A stretch of 64,000 nucleotides of DNA from Arthrinium phaeospermum (GCA_006503535.1 QYRS01000014.1:62001-126000), one strand, 5' to 3'. Counted from the stretch's first letter, positions 32,601 through 44,426 are shown. A program made the numbers and translations. Notes: a model not told the origin generated them from the sequence alone.

Positions 32601-35600
32601 TCCGCCCAATAATATTTACAGTCATGCGACCCAAAGTCGGGTCGGACAGCATTCGTCTGACATATCAAACACGCATCATGAAACATGAGAGGGTAGGACA
32701 AGCTGCGAGTTTGATATGAGGTTATCTGCACTCTTGACCTGCTCAGATTTCTCTGCTGTAAAGAGCCCAGCTCGCTCTTGTTCGCCTCGCGTCAGCACAC
32801 CGAAGATCACGCTCCTCAGCTGGGCCACCCTGCAGAATTGCTGACCACCCAACCGGCCAACTCCAGCTCCCATTCCACCCTGCGACTCGGTGCCCTGCCC
32901 CAGTGGTGTGGGTGTGCCGGCCGTCTAGGCCGGCCAATCAGCGGGCATGCCGCGCCACCCCTACGAAAGAAACAGGAGCGCTGCAATTGATTTTGCATTA
33001 GGCGAGGTGTTACGCCCACACACAACGCCCGCCAAACAACATCCAGATGCCAGGATTATTACAAGATGAGTGGTACGACTCGACCATGGCTGTCTGTCCT
33101 ACACTACCTACCTACGCACTCATTTGCAAGTTGGTCAAGAGGACGGGCAGAGAGCCGTTAGCCCAATCCTTCAATACCTAGCTGACGACGATCCCATCCC
33201 ACCACCACGGTTGATGACTTGGCGTGCGTCTGTTTCAGATGAATTAGGGTTGACACTACCACCCAGCATCCACGTTGTAGTGCAGCGTTGGAAATTGTAT
33301 GCATATCACACGCTCGCCACACACTCGGGGCCGAATGGCCTGAAGTTGCAGCAGCCGAGCTCGTCGGATGAGTGTGCCTTTAGGTGCGACTAACAACAGC
33401 ATCTCGGACATACCGCAAACGCGCAAACAACTCCGAACCACTGAAGAGGTCTGGTTTATCCGCCCCATCCCAGCCGACAGAGCTATCTTTTCGCATTCCA
33501 TTCGAGCTTGAAAGAAAGAACGAAATGGAATGAGAGCGAGAGCTGACTAATAACCAGATTAGATGACCCAACAACCGACATGAACTGTGTATTCTCACCC
33601 AGCCATGCCGCGCCGCCGTGGGTGTTGGTTCGCGTTATATGCCTGGGAAGAGCCATCAAATAAGCCAACCGCATCAGTCAGCATGGTAAAGCCAGCCCCA
33701 TTCCAGCGCCCCCAACGCCAAGATCTAGCCGAAAATCTTGGAATTCATACATATTCAGCTCAGCCGCTTCCTTCTTCCAACATTCATCCACAGATGGTGT
33801 TGGGCGCGCCCGGCGGCTTGCAAGCCTCTGCATGTGGGATCTTCAGGCCATTATTTCCCGTGCAATCCGAGATCAGTGTGTAAATCCGCGATATGCCGAC
33901 GGAGGACACATCGCTTCTTTAGAAAGTCCGAGAGGCTCTTCACTCGAGTGCTACAAAGTCCTTTTCCTCTCCGCCTTCTCATCAATTGTATTTGCCACCA
34001 CTTACCCCACCGTGCATCTTCCCCGGCCTTGCCGTAGCTGCCGCCGTCGTGTATAGAGTCCTAGAGTCGATGACGAGCTACCACAAGAAATGTGAGACAA
34101 CTGACAATAACAATGCATCGATTCCCCGAGAATCATCGGGCAGTCGGGACTGGCCCGGAGTCTTCGGATCGAAGACAGCCAGCCTATGGATTCCCAATAT
34201 CGCGTCTTGAGCCCCTCCATCACCGTTAGCAGCAGCAGCAGTCCAGATGAGACATATCCGTTGGCCATGTCTTTTCGTGCGCACAGTCATCGCGGCAACT
34301 AGTATGGCCCCCGATAGGCGCTCTTTCAGTAAGTGAATACCGACCGCGCTTATTAGCTCACATGGTTCGCGGGTCTCGCCTTGTTGTGGGCAAGGATTAA
34401 AAAGATCCCCAAGTAGCCCCAAGCACCGAATTTCCACATAATAAATGAGTGCGCCCGCAGCCGACTGACAGTGGCAGGGTCCCCTTCAATCGATCAACCT
34501 GATACATGTCAGCCAGTCAGCCAGTCAGTACGCTCCCGTCATCTAATTCGCTATCGACCCCGAGCTGTGACTGGGATGTGCTAGTATGTAGCAAGTTAGC
34601 CTACATGGGGCAGATCGCGCATCGCACTCAAAATGAGAAGTACGTACATATGTAAAGTTACAGTCGGTAGGTAATAGTAAATTCGTAGTAAACGCTAGCT
34701 GGGAGATGACGGTTGCCCATATTTCCGACGAATGGGCCTTTCTCAGGCCTTTCGACTAAAGTAATAGTAAGCCTCCCCAACTTTAAAAGCTAAGGACTAA
34801 TAAGCATAAACGGCGACCAAAAGGTCGATCGTGGCGTCCGGCAAACACCCTCAAAAAAGATCGCGCTACGGTTCTATGTAGTTAGCCAGATGACAACCGT
34901 GCTGGCCATCGTAGCGTTGCGGGAGAAGCAGTCCCCATCAGTCCCCGGCTGCAAGGGTGTTTTCTCCATCGCAAATGGGGTCGGTGACCATACACTAGAT
35001 GGCCGGCGACCTGCGACCTTGCCGAGAGTGGGCCGTCGCTGGAGCTTGGGGCCATCAATGGAGGCCGAGAGGGACCGGCCATATTGAATCAACACGTGCG
35101 ATATCGCCATTGACATGTGGACAAGTTGCTTCCCAATTGGTATTTCGATCTTCGTCTATCGCTATGAGACTACACTGCTGTTAGGGCGGAGATGCTCGCA
35201 CAGCTCAGTATGCGCATGTTGGATTTCTATGTTCATGTAGACTGGGACAATGGCCAAACCCTTCAGGTCTATCTTACAAAACCCAGGACGCCAGGGTATC
35301 GGCTGCCTATGTTAGTGCCAGTGTCATACATAGGACTACAGTGGAAAACTCCGTGTGTTAGTTGAATTTGCATTCACGTCGATCAAAGTCATTCTCTTTG
35401 GGAGAAAAGCCCATCGGGGATTCGTTTACATCTATTGAAGAAGCTGTGCCCGACGCACTACCATATGCACCAAGAAACACAAGGGAGGTAGGAAGCAAGC
35501 TAGCCCTAATGGGAGAAGAATTCAATACTGAGAAGAATTGGCCATTGCAAAACCAGAAGTTGCATCACAAATCCTTCACGTCAAAGTTGGTGCTCTTGAC

Positions 35601-36168
35601 TACCACCAACCTTGAGATTCGATGACCAGCTGGGCGCCCTGGTCAATCCATCATTAGCAACCATCGTGAGAGTGGTTGACGATTCCGGATCATTCCCAAT
35701 CAATCCGCAGCAAACCGTCACCATGGATGCCCATCGCGTTGCCGAGTTTCGCAGACTGGGTGAACAGGCAACAACAGCTCTTATCTTCGACTCTTGGTTG
35801 ATTGGTAGTGCGTGCTGGGACAGCTTCTTCACTATTGACCATATCCAAACACTGATGATCCAACTGCTTGCTGTTCGCATATGTATCCAAATTGCGGCTG
35901 TCCAATTGCGGTGATTTGTCGTCGGTATCCAAAGCCAATCGTACAAGGCTCGCATGTGTACAAGCTTCCATCTGTCTGGTCCCTTGGAGGAGCAGATAGA
36001 AAAAGACCATCTGTCACAAGCCAGTTCTGTCGCCACTCGGCTTCAGTCTCCAGGTCGCCAACAACAAACCAGGCCGCCAACAACAAAGAGCAATGTTTAA
36101 GCAATATTGCCCTTTACCCGTTTCCCATAACCATCCATCCTTCCAGTACTGACTGTACTGCTCTCCCA
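29689..36168. other. Long gene-poor region, with presumed NRPS promoter at its left end
   Basis: About 6.5 kb with normal base composition but no frame I can connect to a protein family. Open stretches of 60-150 codons are scattered on both strands (for example around 31.3-31.6, 32.3-32.7, 33.6-34.2 and 35.4-36.0 kb), with no splice chain, conserved motif or codon preference. A GCACCTGA repeat occurs near 31300-31316. The left part should hold the promoter and leader of the NRPS. Non-coding RNA or lineage-specific small genes cannot be excluded. Confidence 0.4.
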
Positions 36169-38973
36169 CTACATGACGGGACATACCGCATCAAGAAACG
36201 TGCCCAAATCCCCATCATAGGGCTCCCGACTTGGAGGTGATCTGTTGCCAGCCCAGTAAGTGAAGTCCCCACCGTGCGTTCGCGTGCTCTCGAAGGCGGC
36301 GGCAATCGCCTTCAGGCAGTCGTCGTTCTGTCCCAAGAGCGCCAGGTACGTGAACGCCACCCGACTCTCCCAGCCATAGGGGTTTGCCTTCTCGTAGGCC
36401 TTGATGTAGAGTGGGTTCCGCATCCCGCGCAGAGAACGCTCGATTCTCTGGAACATCGTGATGCTGTGCGCGGCGATCGCGACGAGGTTCAGGTTCGACC
36501 GGGGCCTGGTGCCTTCGACGTCGTTGGCGAGGTCGCGCATCAGCAGGGCCATCATGTTACCCAGAGGGATCCCGACATTGCCGCTGCGGCCGTCTGGTGA
36601 GTCGGAGCTGGGTCCGTCGCTTGACTTCTCTGGCGTCTCTGATGTTTGGCCTCCATTGGTGCTGGTCGATTTGGGAATAACACCTTGCGCCTTCCTCCGA
36701 TCCCAGAATACTCTGCACTTGCCGACCAACATCTCCTCCGTGATACCTTTCTTTTTAGCATTCAGCACGAGTGGTGTCTCTTGTAAACCCCGCTCGCCCG
36801 TAGCAGGGTTAATTACAGGTTCTGTGTGGGAGACCCGATACGCGTATAGAATAGAGGCCGGACATAGCTCGTCGTCGGGTATGCAGTGAGGAATCCAATC
36901 AGCTTGGCGGCATAGATTCAAGAAGGAGTGTGTCTTGAAGCACCGGTTAGCTTCGGAATCCAAAGGGCCGTGTACATCGTCTGAAGCTGTATCTGCAGCT
37001 TCTTGTTTTGACGATTGCCCTTCTGTACCTGGGCCGCGACCGTCCGTAGTCTTCTTTATGCACGCAAGGAATGCCTTAGCGAAACCCGAAGTTGGGGTCC
37101 CGGCACCTCCGAAACACGCCGGCGCCAACCACCGACTGATCATCGCATAAATCTCAATTGGCTTCTTGAGAAAACCCTTCACCACCAGCATATTGTGTAG
37201 GTGTATGATTAGTAGGCACTCTTCCGTGTCATCCAAGAGGCGGAGGCCGATCGTGTAAGCGGTATTGAGCGCCTCCAGTAGACCCGCACCACAGGCGAAA
37301 GGGGGAACCTCGTATGGACTTCTCGACTTCGTTTGTTGGTTGAGAAACTCGACGTACATGCTCTCAAGTCTATTAGCGCAGCCAAGAGCAGTACTGCTAT
37401 TCCCACGGAGTGTTTTGAGATTATCCGTATCAGTAAAGCGTCCAAGGCCGATCCATGAGTTCTTGCCACGCATGAAACGGTCTATATCACGTCCGGGGTG
37501 AAACGAGGACGGGGAACTACTCAGGATATGCCCACGTGAAGACACGAACCATCCGCGCGAAATAGTGAACGAGTCAATGATGCATTGGAGCAGGAAAACG
37601 TGATGGGGCATGATTCTGTTGCCAATGTCTGTCGCTGGCGTGGTTTCGGCGAGAGAGATGATGGTGGCCGCGAATCCGTTGAGTCCAAAGAGCGGATGTT
37701 GGTTCTGGTTCTTAGAGCTATAGGCATCGGCGAGGTCGTAAAGCCATTTGAGGGTGTACGTCCGACGCCACTTGAGTCGCTGTGCCGGTGTCGCTCGCTG
37801 TAGGTCGCAGCGAGGGTCCCAGCTCTGTATCTCGTTCGATGTTCTCAGCGAGGGTCCGCCTTTAGTATGAGTGGCATAGTCGACGAGGAAATCTACCAGG
37901 TCGCGAAATGTGTGAATCATGACATGTTCTTTCACGTCAAGCGTTACTGTTGTACGTGCCTGCCCACCCCCACTGTTGCACCCGGTGACGCCTAAGGAGA
38001 CGCGACACTTGTCGGGGTTTCCCCCTGTCAGGGTGCCCATGACAGTTTGGTAGTTCTCGCGTCCTGGGAAATCGACTGCGAGTGCCGCCTCTGACTGCTT
38101 GACCATGGCGACGGCCAAGTGAGTGACGCCAGTTGCAACGACACTGTGGAGGCCCTTATCAACGACGTTGATCCATGCGTTCTGAACTTCACTTCGAAGC
38201 TCAATCCATTTCCTGGTAAAGGCATGGACAGCCATGTTGTAAGCAATGTCAATGTCGCCGATAATCCGGCAACTTTCCAGGGGGATCTCGTTGTGACATG
38301 GCTTCGTAGCTGCGTCTTCCTGCGGTAGATGTTTCTTCTTCTTCTGCGATTCCCCTGTCCTCCATTTCCCTTTTCCTTTGCTTGTCTTCTTTCTTCGACC
38401 CTTGGACTTCTGCCGTCTTTTCATTGAAGCCGGGCGACTTGCAGATTCGGCGCCACTTTGGCCGCTGTCACTTCGACTGTCACCGTTAAGACTCAGTGCA
38501 CTGAATCGGTTGGTAAAATGCGCAAGTTCGTTTAGGTCATCTTGACCAGGTCGTGCGGCATTGCTGGCCCTCTGTTCACTGAGTCTGGAGGGGCCATCGA
38601 GAGCGGTAAATGCTTCAAAGAGTTTATCGATGAAGTACTTGTGCTTTTTGTTACTCTCCACGAGTTCGGGATCTGGTTTCTCAGTGCTCTTTTCAAGCCG
38701 TACCCATGCTTTATGGATTGTCGTCCGATCCTGGATAACGGCGTCAAACAGGTAGATAGCAAGATCGGGAATATCGGAGTGGTCCAGATTCTCGGCAACG
38801 AGACGGGCCATCTTCGGGATGTCATCAGCCGTTGTCTCGCCGGTGGTGTTCACTTCCATGTCAAAAGAGCCATCCTCGCGTGATTCAATAACACCGTTCG
38901 AGGTGTTAATGAGCCAGTGCAGCAAGTGTGTAGTCTGTCGCGTGTAAATATAGTGGGGACTTTGGGCCGCCAT
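36169..38973 (-). CDS. DUF6604-like protein, paralog A, ending in a CaaX-type tail (CPVM)
   Basis: Single exon of 934 codons from the ATG at 38973; the frame runs open further upstream to 39414 but through leader-like sequence, and paralog B starts at the equivalent place. The N terminus IYTRQTTHLLHWLINTSNGVI and the following about 240 residues resemble the fungal DUF6604 domain (tyrosine/lysine start, helical). A lysine/arginine-rich tract at about 184-214 could act as nuclear signal or nucleic-acid contact. The rest is helical with conserved blocks shared with paralog B: GLHSVVA, VKEHVMIHTFRDLVDFL, RLKWRRTYTLKWLYDL, HHVFLLQCIIDSFTISRGW and LIIHLHNMLVVKGFLKKPI. The last four residues, CPVM, fit a CaaX prenylation box. 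Function is unknown. Tandem copies lie directly upstream on the same strand. Family naming is by recognised N-terminal pattern, not a search. Confidence 0.85.
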   Translation of the reverse strand: MAAQSPHYIYTRQTTHLLHWLINTSNGVIESREDGSFDMEVNTTGETTADDIPKMARLVAENLDHSDIPDLAIYLFDAVIQDRTTIHKAWVRLEKSTEKPDPELVESNKKHKYFIDKLFEAFTALDGPSRLSEQRASNAARPGQDDLNELAHFTNRFSALSLNGDSRSDSGQSGAESASRPASMKRRQKSKGRRKKTSKGKGKWRTGESQKKKKHLPQEDAATKPCHNEIPLESCRIIGDIDIAYNMAVHAFTRKWIELRSEVQNAWINVVDKGLHSVVATGVTHLAVAMVKQSEAALAVDFPGRENYQTVMGTLTGGNPDKCRVSLGVTGCNSGGGQARTTVTLDVKEHVMIHTFRDLVDFLVDYATHTKGGPSLRTSNEIQSWDPRCDLQRATPAQRLKWRRTYTLKWLYDLADAYSSKNQNQHPLFGLNGFAATIISLAETTPATDIGNRIMPHHVFLLQCIIDSFTISRGWFVSSRGHILSSSPSSFHPGRDIDRFMRGKNSWIGLGRFTDTDNLKTLRGNSSTALGCANRLESMYVEFLNQQTKSRSPYEVPPFACGAGLLEALNTAYTIGLRLLDDTEECLLIIHLHNMLVVKGFLKKPIEIYAMISRWLAPACFGGAGTPTSGFAKAFLACIKKTTDGRGPGTEGQSSKQEAADTASDDVHGPLDSEANRCFKTHSFLNLCRQADWIPHCIPDDELCPASILYAYRVSHTEPVINPATGERGLQETPLVLNAKKKGITEEMLVGKCRVFWDRRKAQGVIPKSTSTNGGQTSETPEKSSDGPSSDSPDGRSGNVGIPLGNMMALLMRDLANDVEGTRPRSNLNLVAIAAHSITMFQRIERSLRGMRNPLYIKAYEKANPYGWESRVAFTYLALLGQNDDCLKAIAAAFESTRTHGGDFTYWAGNRSPPSREPYDGDLGTFLDAVCPVM

Positions 38974-40390
38974 GGTCGGCGACCCTAAACGGTGAATGAC
39001 CCGATATCTGGGGTTTCCGTAGCAAAAAGAGCAAGAGAAGCGAAGGAGTGGTGCTTGCGGTGTGTGATCTATAGGGTAAGTGTTCACAGGAGTGAAAGCG
39101 ATGGGAATGAGAGCGATGCGATATGCAATTATTCCGGTGGGAAGAAAAGGTGAAAGGTAGCCAGTCCAAGGGAAAGAAAACAAAGCGAAGCAATCGGTGG
39201 GTTGGCACGCTCTCTGGGTAACTGACTGAAGCTGTTCAATCGATTTCGCTGTGTGGGCTGTGAGAGAGTGGAAAGCAAACCTCGGACCAGAAAAACCGAA
39301 GAAGGAAAACCCCAGCTTACCGAGGGGATGAATAGCAGTACTTTCAGGCAATTTGACTTGGAGTACTGTATCGTGGGGCAAATGTGTGGTGGTTGAGCGG
39401 TCGAGAAAAATCACCTCTGAAGCTAGAGCTGTGAAGGTAACTGATGGTACTGGCTATGCATCTTCCTATCACAAGACGTCTACCCGCCCATGACAGTGGT
39501 GTGAGCCTTCAACTACCACGGCATCCAACTTCCTTTCCCACAATCTATTGAGTGACGTCTCTTGTCTCCATTATGATTCAGGTTCCGCGATTCCTAGACA
39601 AGATGGTGCGCATTATCCAATCCGGCATCGACGCTCCCCGTCTCAAAACTGGCATTCCATGTTGCTCAGCCCTCAGCGACAATGTTAAGCTGCTCATGTC
39701 GTTTTTGCATCCAAGCCCCCCAGCGTAGGTAACAGAAGCGCGAAGACACCGAAGCGCGACTCTGTAAATCCATCCAGCTCATCCCGTCCAGGAGGACAGT
39801 AAGAATGCCGACGCACATCTATATAATTACGGCTTACACCCCCTTCGAGATAATGATTCCCTGGCAATCTTCGATTTGTAAAGTTTGCGGATGTAGTAAT
39901 ATATTGACTCTTAAAGCCCTACCTGCTTGGTTCCCCTGACGTACACCATCCATGCCATCTCGTCAATGGATGGGGGCTCGAGTTAACCAGCTAGTAACGC
40001 AGGCCCCATGTGTCTCCTCGTCACTGCTCAACTAATAGGGAGCAGGCAGTAGCCAGCACGGCCATACGCATCTATGGCCATATCCAGCGTGTGCGGTGAC
40101 TGTCTATACTAGTTAGCAAGTTGCTGTTCGCAATTGCGTTCAATCCCAGTCCGCCTGTTCGTGAGGGTTCAACCTCTGCATCCGAGTATAACAGTACAAG
40201 ACTCGTAAAGTCTATTTACTCCCGTCTGGCTGGGGACTCAGGAAGCTGACGACTTAGGTTCGCTGCAATAAGCTGGTTCTGCGACCATTCTGTAGCCGCC
40301 AAAGTAAGAAGAGCAGTCAAAAGGTCTGAAGGACATAGACCAGATTGCCACAAGAGACGAGCGAGACTCTTTCAGTAGAGGGTGAATTCC
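38974..40390. other. Upstream region of paralog A; leader and promoter, with a duplicated element
   Basis: No gene is recognised. The part to about 39470 is related to the upstream regions of the other copies in the array: AATGTGTGGTGGTTGAGC at 39381-39398 occurs identically at 44270-44287 upstream of paralog B. Confidence 0.5.
39381..39398 (-). promoter_or_regulatory. Conserved 18-bp upstream element, copy at paralog A
   Basis: Plus-strand AATGTGTGGTGGTTGAGC, about 410-425 bp before the paralog A start codon. It is identical to the copy upstream of paralog B and related to one upstream of the truncated copy. It may be regulatory or merely duplicated flank. Confidence 0.4.
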
Positions 40391-40636
40391 TCACATGGTG
40401 GCGCACGACGATGCATCCACATTGTTCGGGTTGGGAATGGCTGTATCTTGCACCTCATCAAAGCACACAAAGTCCTTGATATCTTCTCTTGAGCACTCTA
40501 ACACCTTGGCTGTCATCTTCAGACATTGCTCGCCATTTCCACCAAGCACAAAGCACGTCGACATCACAGGCTTCGGGCGATCCCATGGCTCGTCCGTCTT
40601 GTAGATCTGGATATAAGTCGAATTCTCAGGCTGCAC
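40391..40636 (-). pseudogene. C-terminal relic of a DUF6604-like copy, ending CATM
   Basis: About 81 codons open on the minus strand with no ATG near the start and an in-frame TAG just upstream at 40640-40642. The segment VLGGNGEQCLKMTAKVLE aligns by eye with LAGDNDECLRKLADVFQ of paralog B and LLGQNDDCLKAIAAAFE of paralog A, at the same distance from the end, and the frame closes with CATM, a CaaX-like tail as in the full copies. It lies about 155 bp after the stop codon of paralog B. It is most simply the 3' remnant of another tandem copy; a last exon of an unspotted gene is possible. Confidence 0.6.
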
Positions 40637-40793
40637 TATCTATCTACCCAGAAGCTTCCATCTGCTTGGCTTCCGAAGCTGCCAGCCGATCTGTGTCGCC
40701 ACTATCCAGAATGCAATAGCAAGGATAGTCATGCAGCTTTTGGCTATGCTTTCGCCAAACGGCGAGTGCATACCAAAGACAATGGACTTCTCG

Positions 40794-43748
40794 CTACATA
40801 ACGCTGCACGCAAGATCTTCGTCGACATCCTTGATGGATTCGTGGAGATCCCAGTACGCGTAGTTTCTTATGTTGCTATGAGCGCGGCTCTGGAAGACGT
40901 CTGCCAGCTTTCTCAGACATTCGTCGTTGTCTCCTGCAAGTGCCAACTGCACCAAAGCGACACGTCTTCTTTCTCCGAATGGTCTGTAGTTGTTGCGGGC
41001 TCGATCGTAGACCGGGCACTTCAGCTCTTCTTCCAAGCACTTGTCAATGCGCATAGCGACCATAATCATGTCCAGGTACAGCGACTCGTAGTTGAGAGCC
41101 GACCAAGGCCGTCCACCTTGGACTTCAATTTCAATGTCAAGTCTCAGCAACGACAAGAATTCTGACACGCCCAATTCAGCGTAAGGGGCGCCTGCATCGC
41201 CTGATTTGAGCCTATCGCTGAGTCTCGATGTCTCTGATAATTGGTATTTCTCACACAGGCGCTGCTTGTGCTGCTTCAATTCGAGTTCCTCGTCTGCAGT
41301 CCGGGGTTGTTGTTCGCGAAGGAATCGCGAAACCTCTAAGAGATGCTCCTCCCCGAAGCCATGTTTCTTGGCCTTCAATAGCAGAGGCGAATCCTCCAAC
41401 CTATGCTCGCCGCTGAGAGGGTCCACTGTATGTCCTGATCGGGCGAGCCGATAGTTGAAAAGCTCGGAGCCGAATCGCAGCTCGTGGTCGGTTATGCGAT
41501 CGGGATTCCAGTTGGCACGACGCCACATGCTCAGGGCAGGTACAACCTCAGAAAATCGAGTTCCAAGGGTGTCGAGAATGCTGTGGGCATTTGCCGCAAC
41601 ATTTGCGGGTGGGTTTCGAGCCGAGTGTCGTGGCAGCGGAGTCCTGCGAGCTCCTGTTTCGTGCATGCGTGCTTGGAATGCTTGAGCAAACTCGGAAACT
41701 GGGATCCTGCCGTCCACGAACCATGCGGGGGCAAGATTCACGGCCAAGTAATCGTATAATCCAATGGGCTCCTTGATGTAGCCTTTCTTCACAAGCATGT
41801 TGTGCAAGTGTATCAATGCAATAGGTTCATACCTTTCATGCCATAAACGGAGGCCAAGTGAGTAGGATAGCTCCAGTGCCTCCATCAGCCCAGCACCGCA
41901 AAGGAAGGGGGAAAACTCCCATAGTCCGTTCGCATGGAATTGGGTGAAACGCGAAGAAGGTATGGAGGTCAGTCCGTACATATACCTTGATTCTCCCAGC
42001 CAGTCGGTAAAGTTGTCTCGTGCACAAGAATGTAGCTTGATGAGCTGCGCATGGCAAGAAGTAACACCGCCCTTCAGAGATTCGTCAACTTTAAAGAGCA
42101 TGGAGTGCAATATATCCGCACTCCTTAACCATCCCGTTCGCTTAGGACGACTGTTTGGACCTAGCTGGAGGCGGGGGTTCTGTCTATCCAAGAAGAGGTC
42201 GACATCACGCCGAGGACGAAATGACTTGGCCGGTTCGCGATAACGGTCGGTCAGAGTTGAATGGGCCCATCCACGGGAAACGGTGAATGCATCCACGATG
42301 CATTGCAACTGGAAGACATGATGAGTCATTATCTTGCCGCAAATATTTGTGCCTGGTTTTTGCATCGCGAAAGCCGTGATGGTGGCCGCGAACTCAGTCA
42401 GACCAAAAAGTCTTCGTTGCTGGCCACAGGGCCCGTCAACAGACCAGTCCACCTCTTCGTAGGCGAGCCGTTCGCCACGTTCTTCCTTGCCCTGGACGAC
42501 AGGGGAGGAGTAGACATTCACCAGGTCATAGAGCCAATTGATGGTATAGGCCCGCCGCCACTTGATCTGCTCGGTTTGGCTGGCTTGTTCGAGGTCGAAA
42601 CCAGGATCCCATTTTTGTATCTGAGCCAGCATTTTCTTGGTCGGTAGTCCACTCCGCGTTTTCTGGAAGTCGTGGAGGAAGTCTGATAGATCGTTGTAGG
42701 CGTAGTACATAAGATGCTCCTTGACGTCCATATGAAAGGCAACAGGGTTATCCGTATCATTAGAGGAAATCAGGCTCGCCTTCGTTAAGTATGGCTCAGG
42801 GCCTCCGTTCGATAGGGTTTTCATGATGGCCTGGAAATTGTCGCAATGTGGAAAGTCGATTGCCAATGCAAGCTCTGACCGCTGAACCATAGCGATGCCA
42901 GCGCTGGAAACAGCGGCGGCTACGACGCTGTGAAGACCATCGTAGGCAACCGCGGCCCAGGTGCCCTGAGAACACCCTCGAATCTCGATCCACTCATGCG
43001 CCAAATCGAGGAGAGCCATGCGATATGCGATGTTCTCGCCATCACCTTCTTCTATGATGCCACAGTTTTCGAGGGAAACTTCCTCGGAAGCTGCATGGGG
43101 TCCTCGCTGCTTTTTCTGTGACTTCCCCTTTCTTCCCTTTCCCTTGTTTCCTTTTCTGGATTTCGGTTTCTTTCGTTGTCCCTTCGGAGTTTTGTGGCCT
43201 GGATCATCAGGGCTAGAGTCGGCATCGCTATCATGCTGAGAATCGTCACCATCGTCGGTGCTAAGTGCATCGAACCTATTGGCGAAGCGTACGAGCTCAT
43301 CGAGATCAGCCTGAGCCGGTTGTTGGGCGGAGTCAGTTGTATCCTTGTGTTGAGCAGATCCATCAGGGCCGCCGAGGGCCTCGAGGGACTCGGAGAGAAC
43401 GTTGATGAAGTGCTTATGAGCGGCATTGCTCTTCTGAATATCAACGTCAGGTTCAATGGTGTCGCTGACGAGTTGCGCGAACGCTTTGTGGGTGATGTTT
43501 CTGGCTCGAATCACAGCCTGGAACAGGTAGAAAATGACGTCTGGGATATCAGACCGCTTCATGTGTTCCCCGACAAGGCGGGCCATTGCCAGAATACCAG
43601 CAACGGTAGTCTTTCCGTCAGTGTTAAGCTCTACACCGGCTGGAGGATCTCTGAGTGACCGAATAATGTTGTTGGAGGCTCTGATCAGCCAATAAAGCAA
43701 GTGTCTTGTATCACGCTTATAAAGCGTGTAACGATTGGGAATTGCCAT
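40794..43748 (-). CDS. DUF6604-like protein, paralog B, ending in a CaaX-type tail (CSVM)
   Basis: Single exon, 984 codons from the ATG at 43748. It starts MAIPNRYTLYKRDTRHLLYW, a close fit to the fungal DUF6604 N terminus, with LNTDGKTTVAGILAMARLVGEHMKRSDIPD shared in order with paralog A. An acidic patch (about 165-183) precedes a Lys/Arg/Gly tract (about 186-216). Blocks GLHSVVAAAVSS, VKEHLMYYAYNDLSDFL, QIKWRRAYTINWLYDL, HHVFQLQCIVDAFTVSRGW and LIHLHNMLVKKGYIKEPI align with paralog A over the whole length. It ends DEDLACSVM; CSVM fits a CaaX box whose terminal Met would favour farnesylation. No enzyme motif is visible. Spacing and strand show it is one unit of a tandem array; 5' and 3' relics of other copies lie on either side of it. 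Confidence 0.85.
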   Translation of the reverse strand: MAIPNRYTLYKRDTRHLLYWLIRASNNIIRSLRDPPAGVELNTDGKTTVAGILAMARLVGEHMKRSDIPDVIFYLFQAVIRARNITHKAFAQLVSDTIEPDVDIQKSNAAHKHFINVLSESLEALGGPDGSAQHKDTTDSAQQPAQADLDELVRFANRFDALSTDDGDDSQHDSDADSSPDDPGHKTPKGQRKKPKSRKGNKGKGRKGKSQKKQRGPHAASEEVSLENCGIIEEGDGENIAYRMALLDLAHEWIEIRGCSQGTWAAVAYDGLHSVVAAAVSSAGIAMVQRSELALAIDFPHCDNFQAIMKTLSNGGPEPYLTKASLISSNDTDNPVAFHMDVKEHLMYYAYNDLSDFLHDFQKTRSGLPTKKMLAQIQKWDPGFDLEQASQTEQIKWRRAYTINWLYDLVNVYSSPVVQGKEERGERLAYEEVDWSVDGPCGQQRRLFGLTEFAATITAFAMQKPGTNICGKIMTHHVFQLQCIVDAFTVSRGWAHSTLTDRYREPAKSFRPRRDVDLFLDRQNPRLQLGPNSRPKRTGWLRSADILHSMLFKVDESLKGGVTSCHAQLIKLHSCARDNFTDWLGESRYMYGLTSIPSSRFTQFHANGLWEFSPFLCGAGLMEALELSYSLGLRLWHERYEPIALIHLHNMLVKKGYIKEPIGLYDYLAVNLAPAWFVDGRIPVSEFAQAFQARMHETGARRTPLPRHSARNPPANVAANAHSILDTLGTRFSEVVPALSMWRRANWNPDRITDHELRFGSELFNYRLARSGHTVDPLSGEHRLEDSPLLLKAKKHGFGEEHLLEVSRFLREQQPRTADEELELKQHKQRLCEKYQLSETSRLSDRLKSGDAGAPYAELGVSEFLSLLRLDIEIEVQGGRPWSALNYESLYLDMIMVAMRIDKCLEEELKCPVYDRARNNYRPFGERRRVALVQLALAGDNDECLRKLADVFQSRAHSNIRNYAYWDLHESIKDVDEDLACSVM

Positions 43749-44426
43749 GGCCAGCAACACCTCAATCTTGGTGAGAGCTGATCATATGTGACAATTCTGC
43801 CGTAGAACCAAAAAACAAGAGTGAAAGGGTTGATGACTGTGAAGGGTGATATGCAGGGAGGGAGTTCACAGCCAGTCTTGCAGTGGTAGCTAGGGAAAAG
43901 GGAATGTCGTAACGTGCAATTGACTCTGATGAGAAAAAAAAAAAAAGCCGGATCAGAAGCTTTCCAAGGTGCAATGAAGTGGTACCAAGGAACGGAAAGC
44001 AAAGCAACCGATCGATTGACAAGTGCTCTAGGTGAAGGAAGTGCAATGTGTGGTTTGATGCGTTGACTGTGTTATTGATTGTTGAATCAATCACATTGTG
44101 GATGGTGGGTGAGAGCTTCGCATTGAATACAGCGGACTGTTGAAAACAAACCCGAAAACCAAGCCAAATAGCAGGAGAATAATGGAATGGGTTTATTGAA
44201 GGGATGGTAAGCTGTACTTGCAGGCCATGGGACTTCAAGCACACTATTGAGGATCTGTTCCGTGAGGAAAATGTGTGGTGGTTGAGCTGCTGAAATGCAG
44301 TACCTCTTTCTGTCAGCACTTTCAGTTCAGAGATCTAAGAACATTACGTCTCGAATTCTTAAGCAATGGCTTTTAAGGCGAATGATAATAGTAACTATCT
44401 TCTTATTAAGAACATTTCTTCCTGTT
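43749..44426. other. Upstream region of paralog B
   Basis: Leader and promoter of paralog B. It contains a 12-14 nt A-run (about 43927-43940), a tract related to the paralog A flank, and the shared 18-bp element at 44270-44287. No gene recognised. Confidence 0.5.
44270..44287 (-). promoter_or_regulatory. Conserved 18-bp upstream element, copy at paralog B
   Basis: Identical to 39381-39398. The following bases (to 44325, reading ...CACCTCT/ACCTCT...GCACTTTCAG) recur with few changes at 45066-45110 upstream of the truncated copy. Confidence 0.4.

Noticed and set aside
35581..36036. Overlapping plus- and minus-strand frames of 100-151 codons
   Set aside because: No family resemblance, no splice chain and no support for either strand; kept as unassigned sequence.
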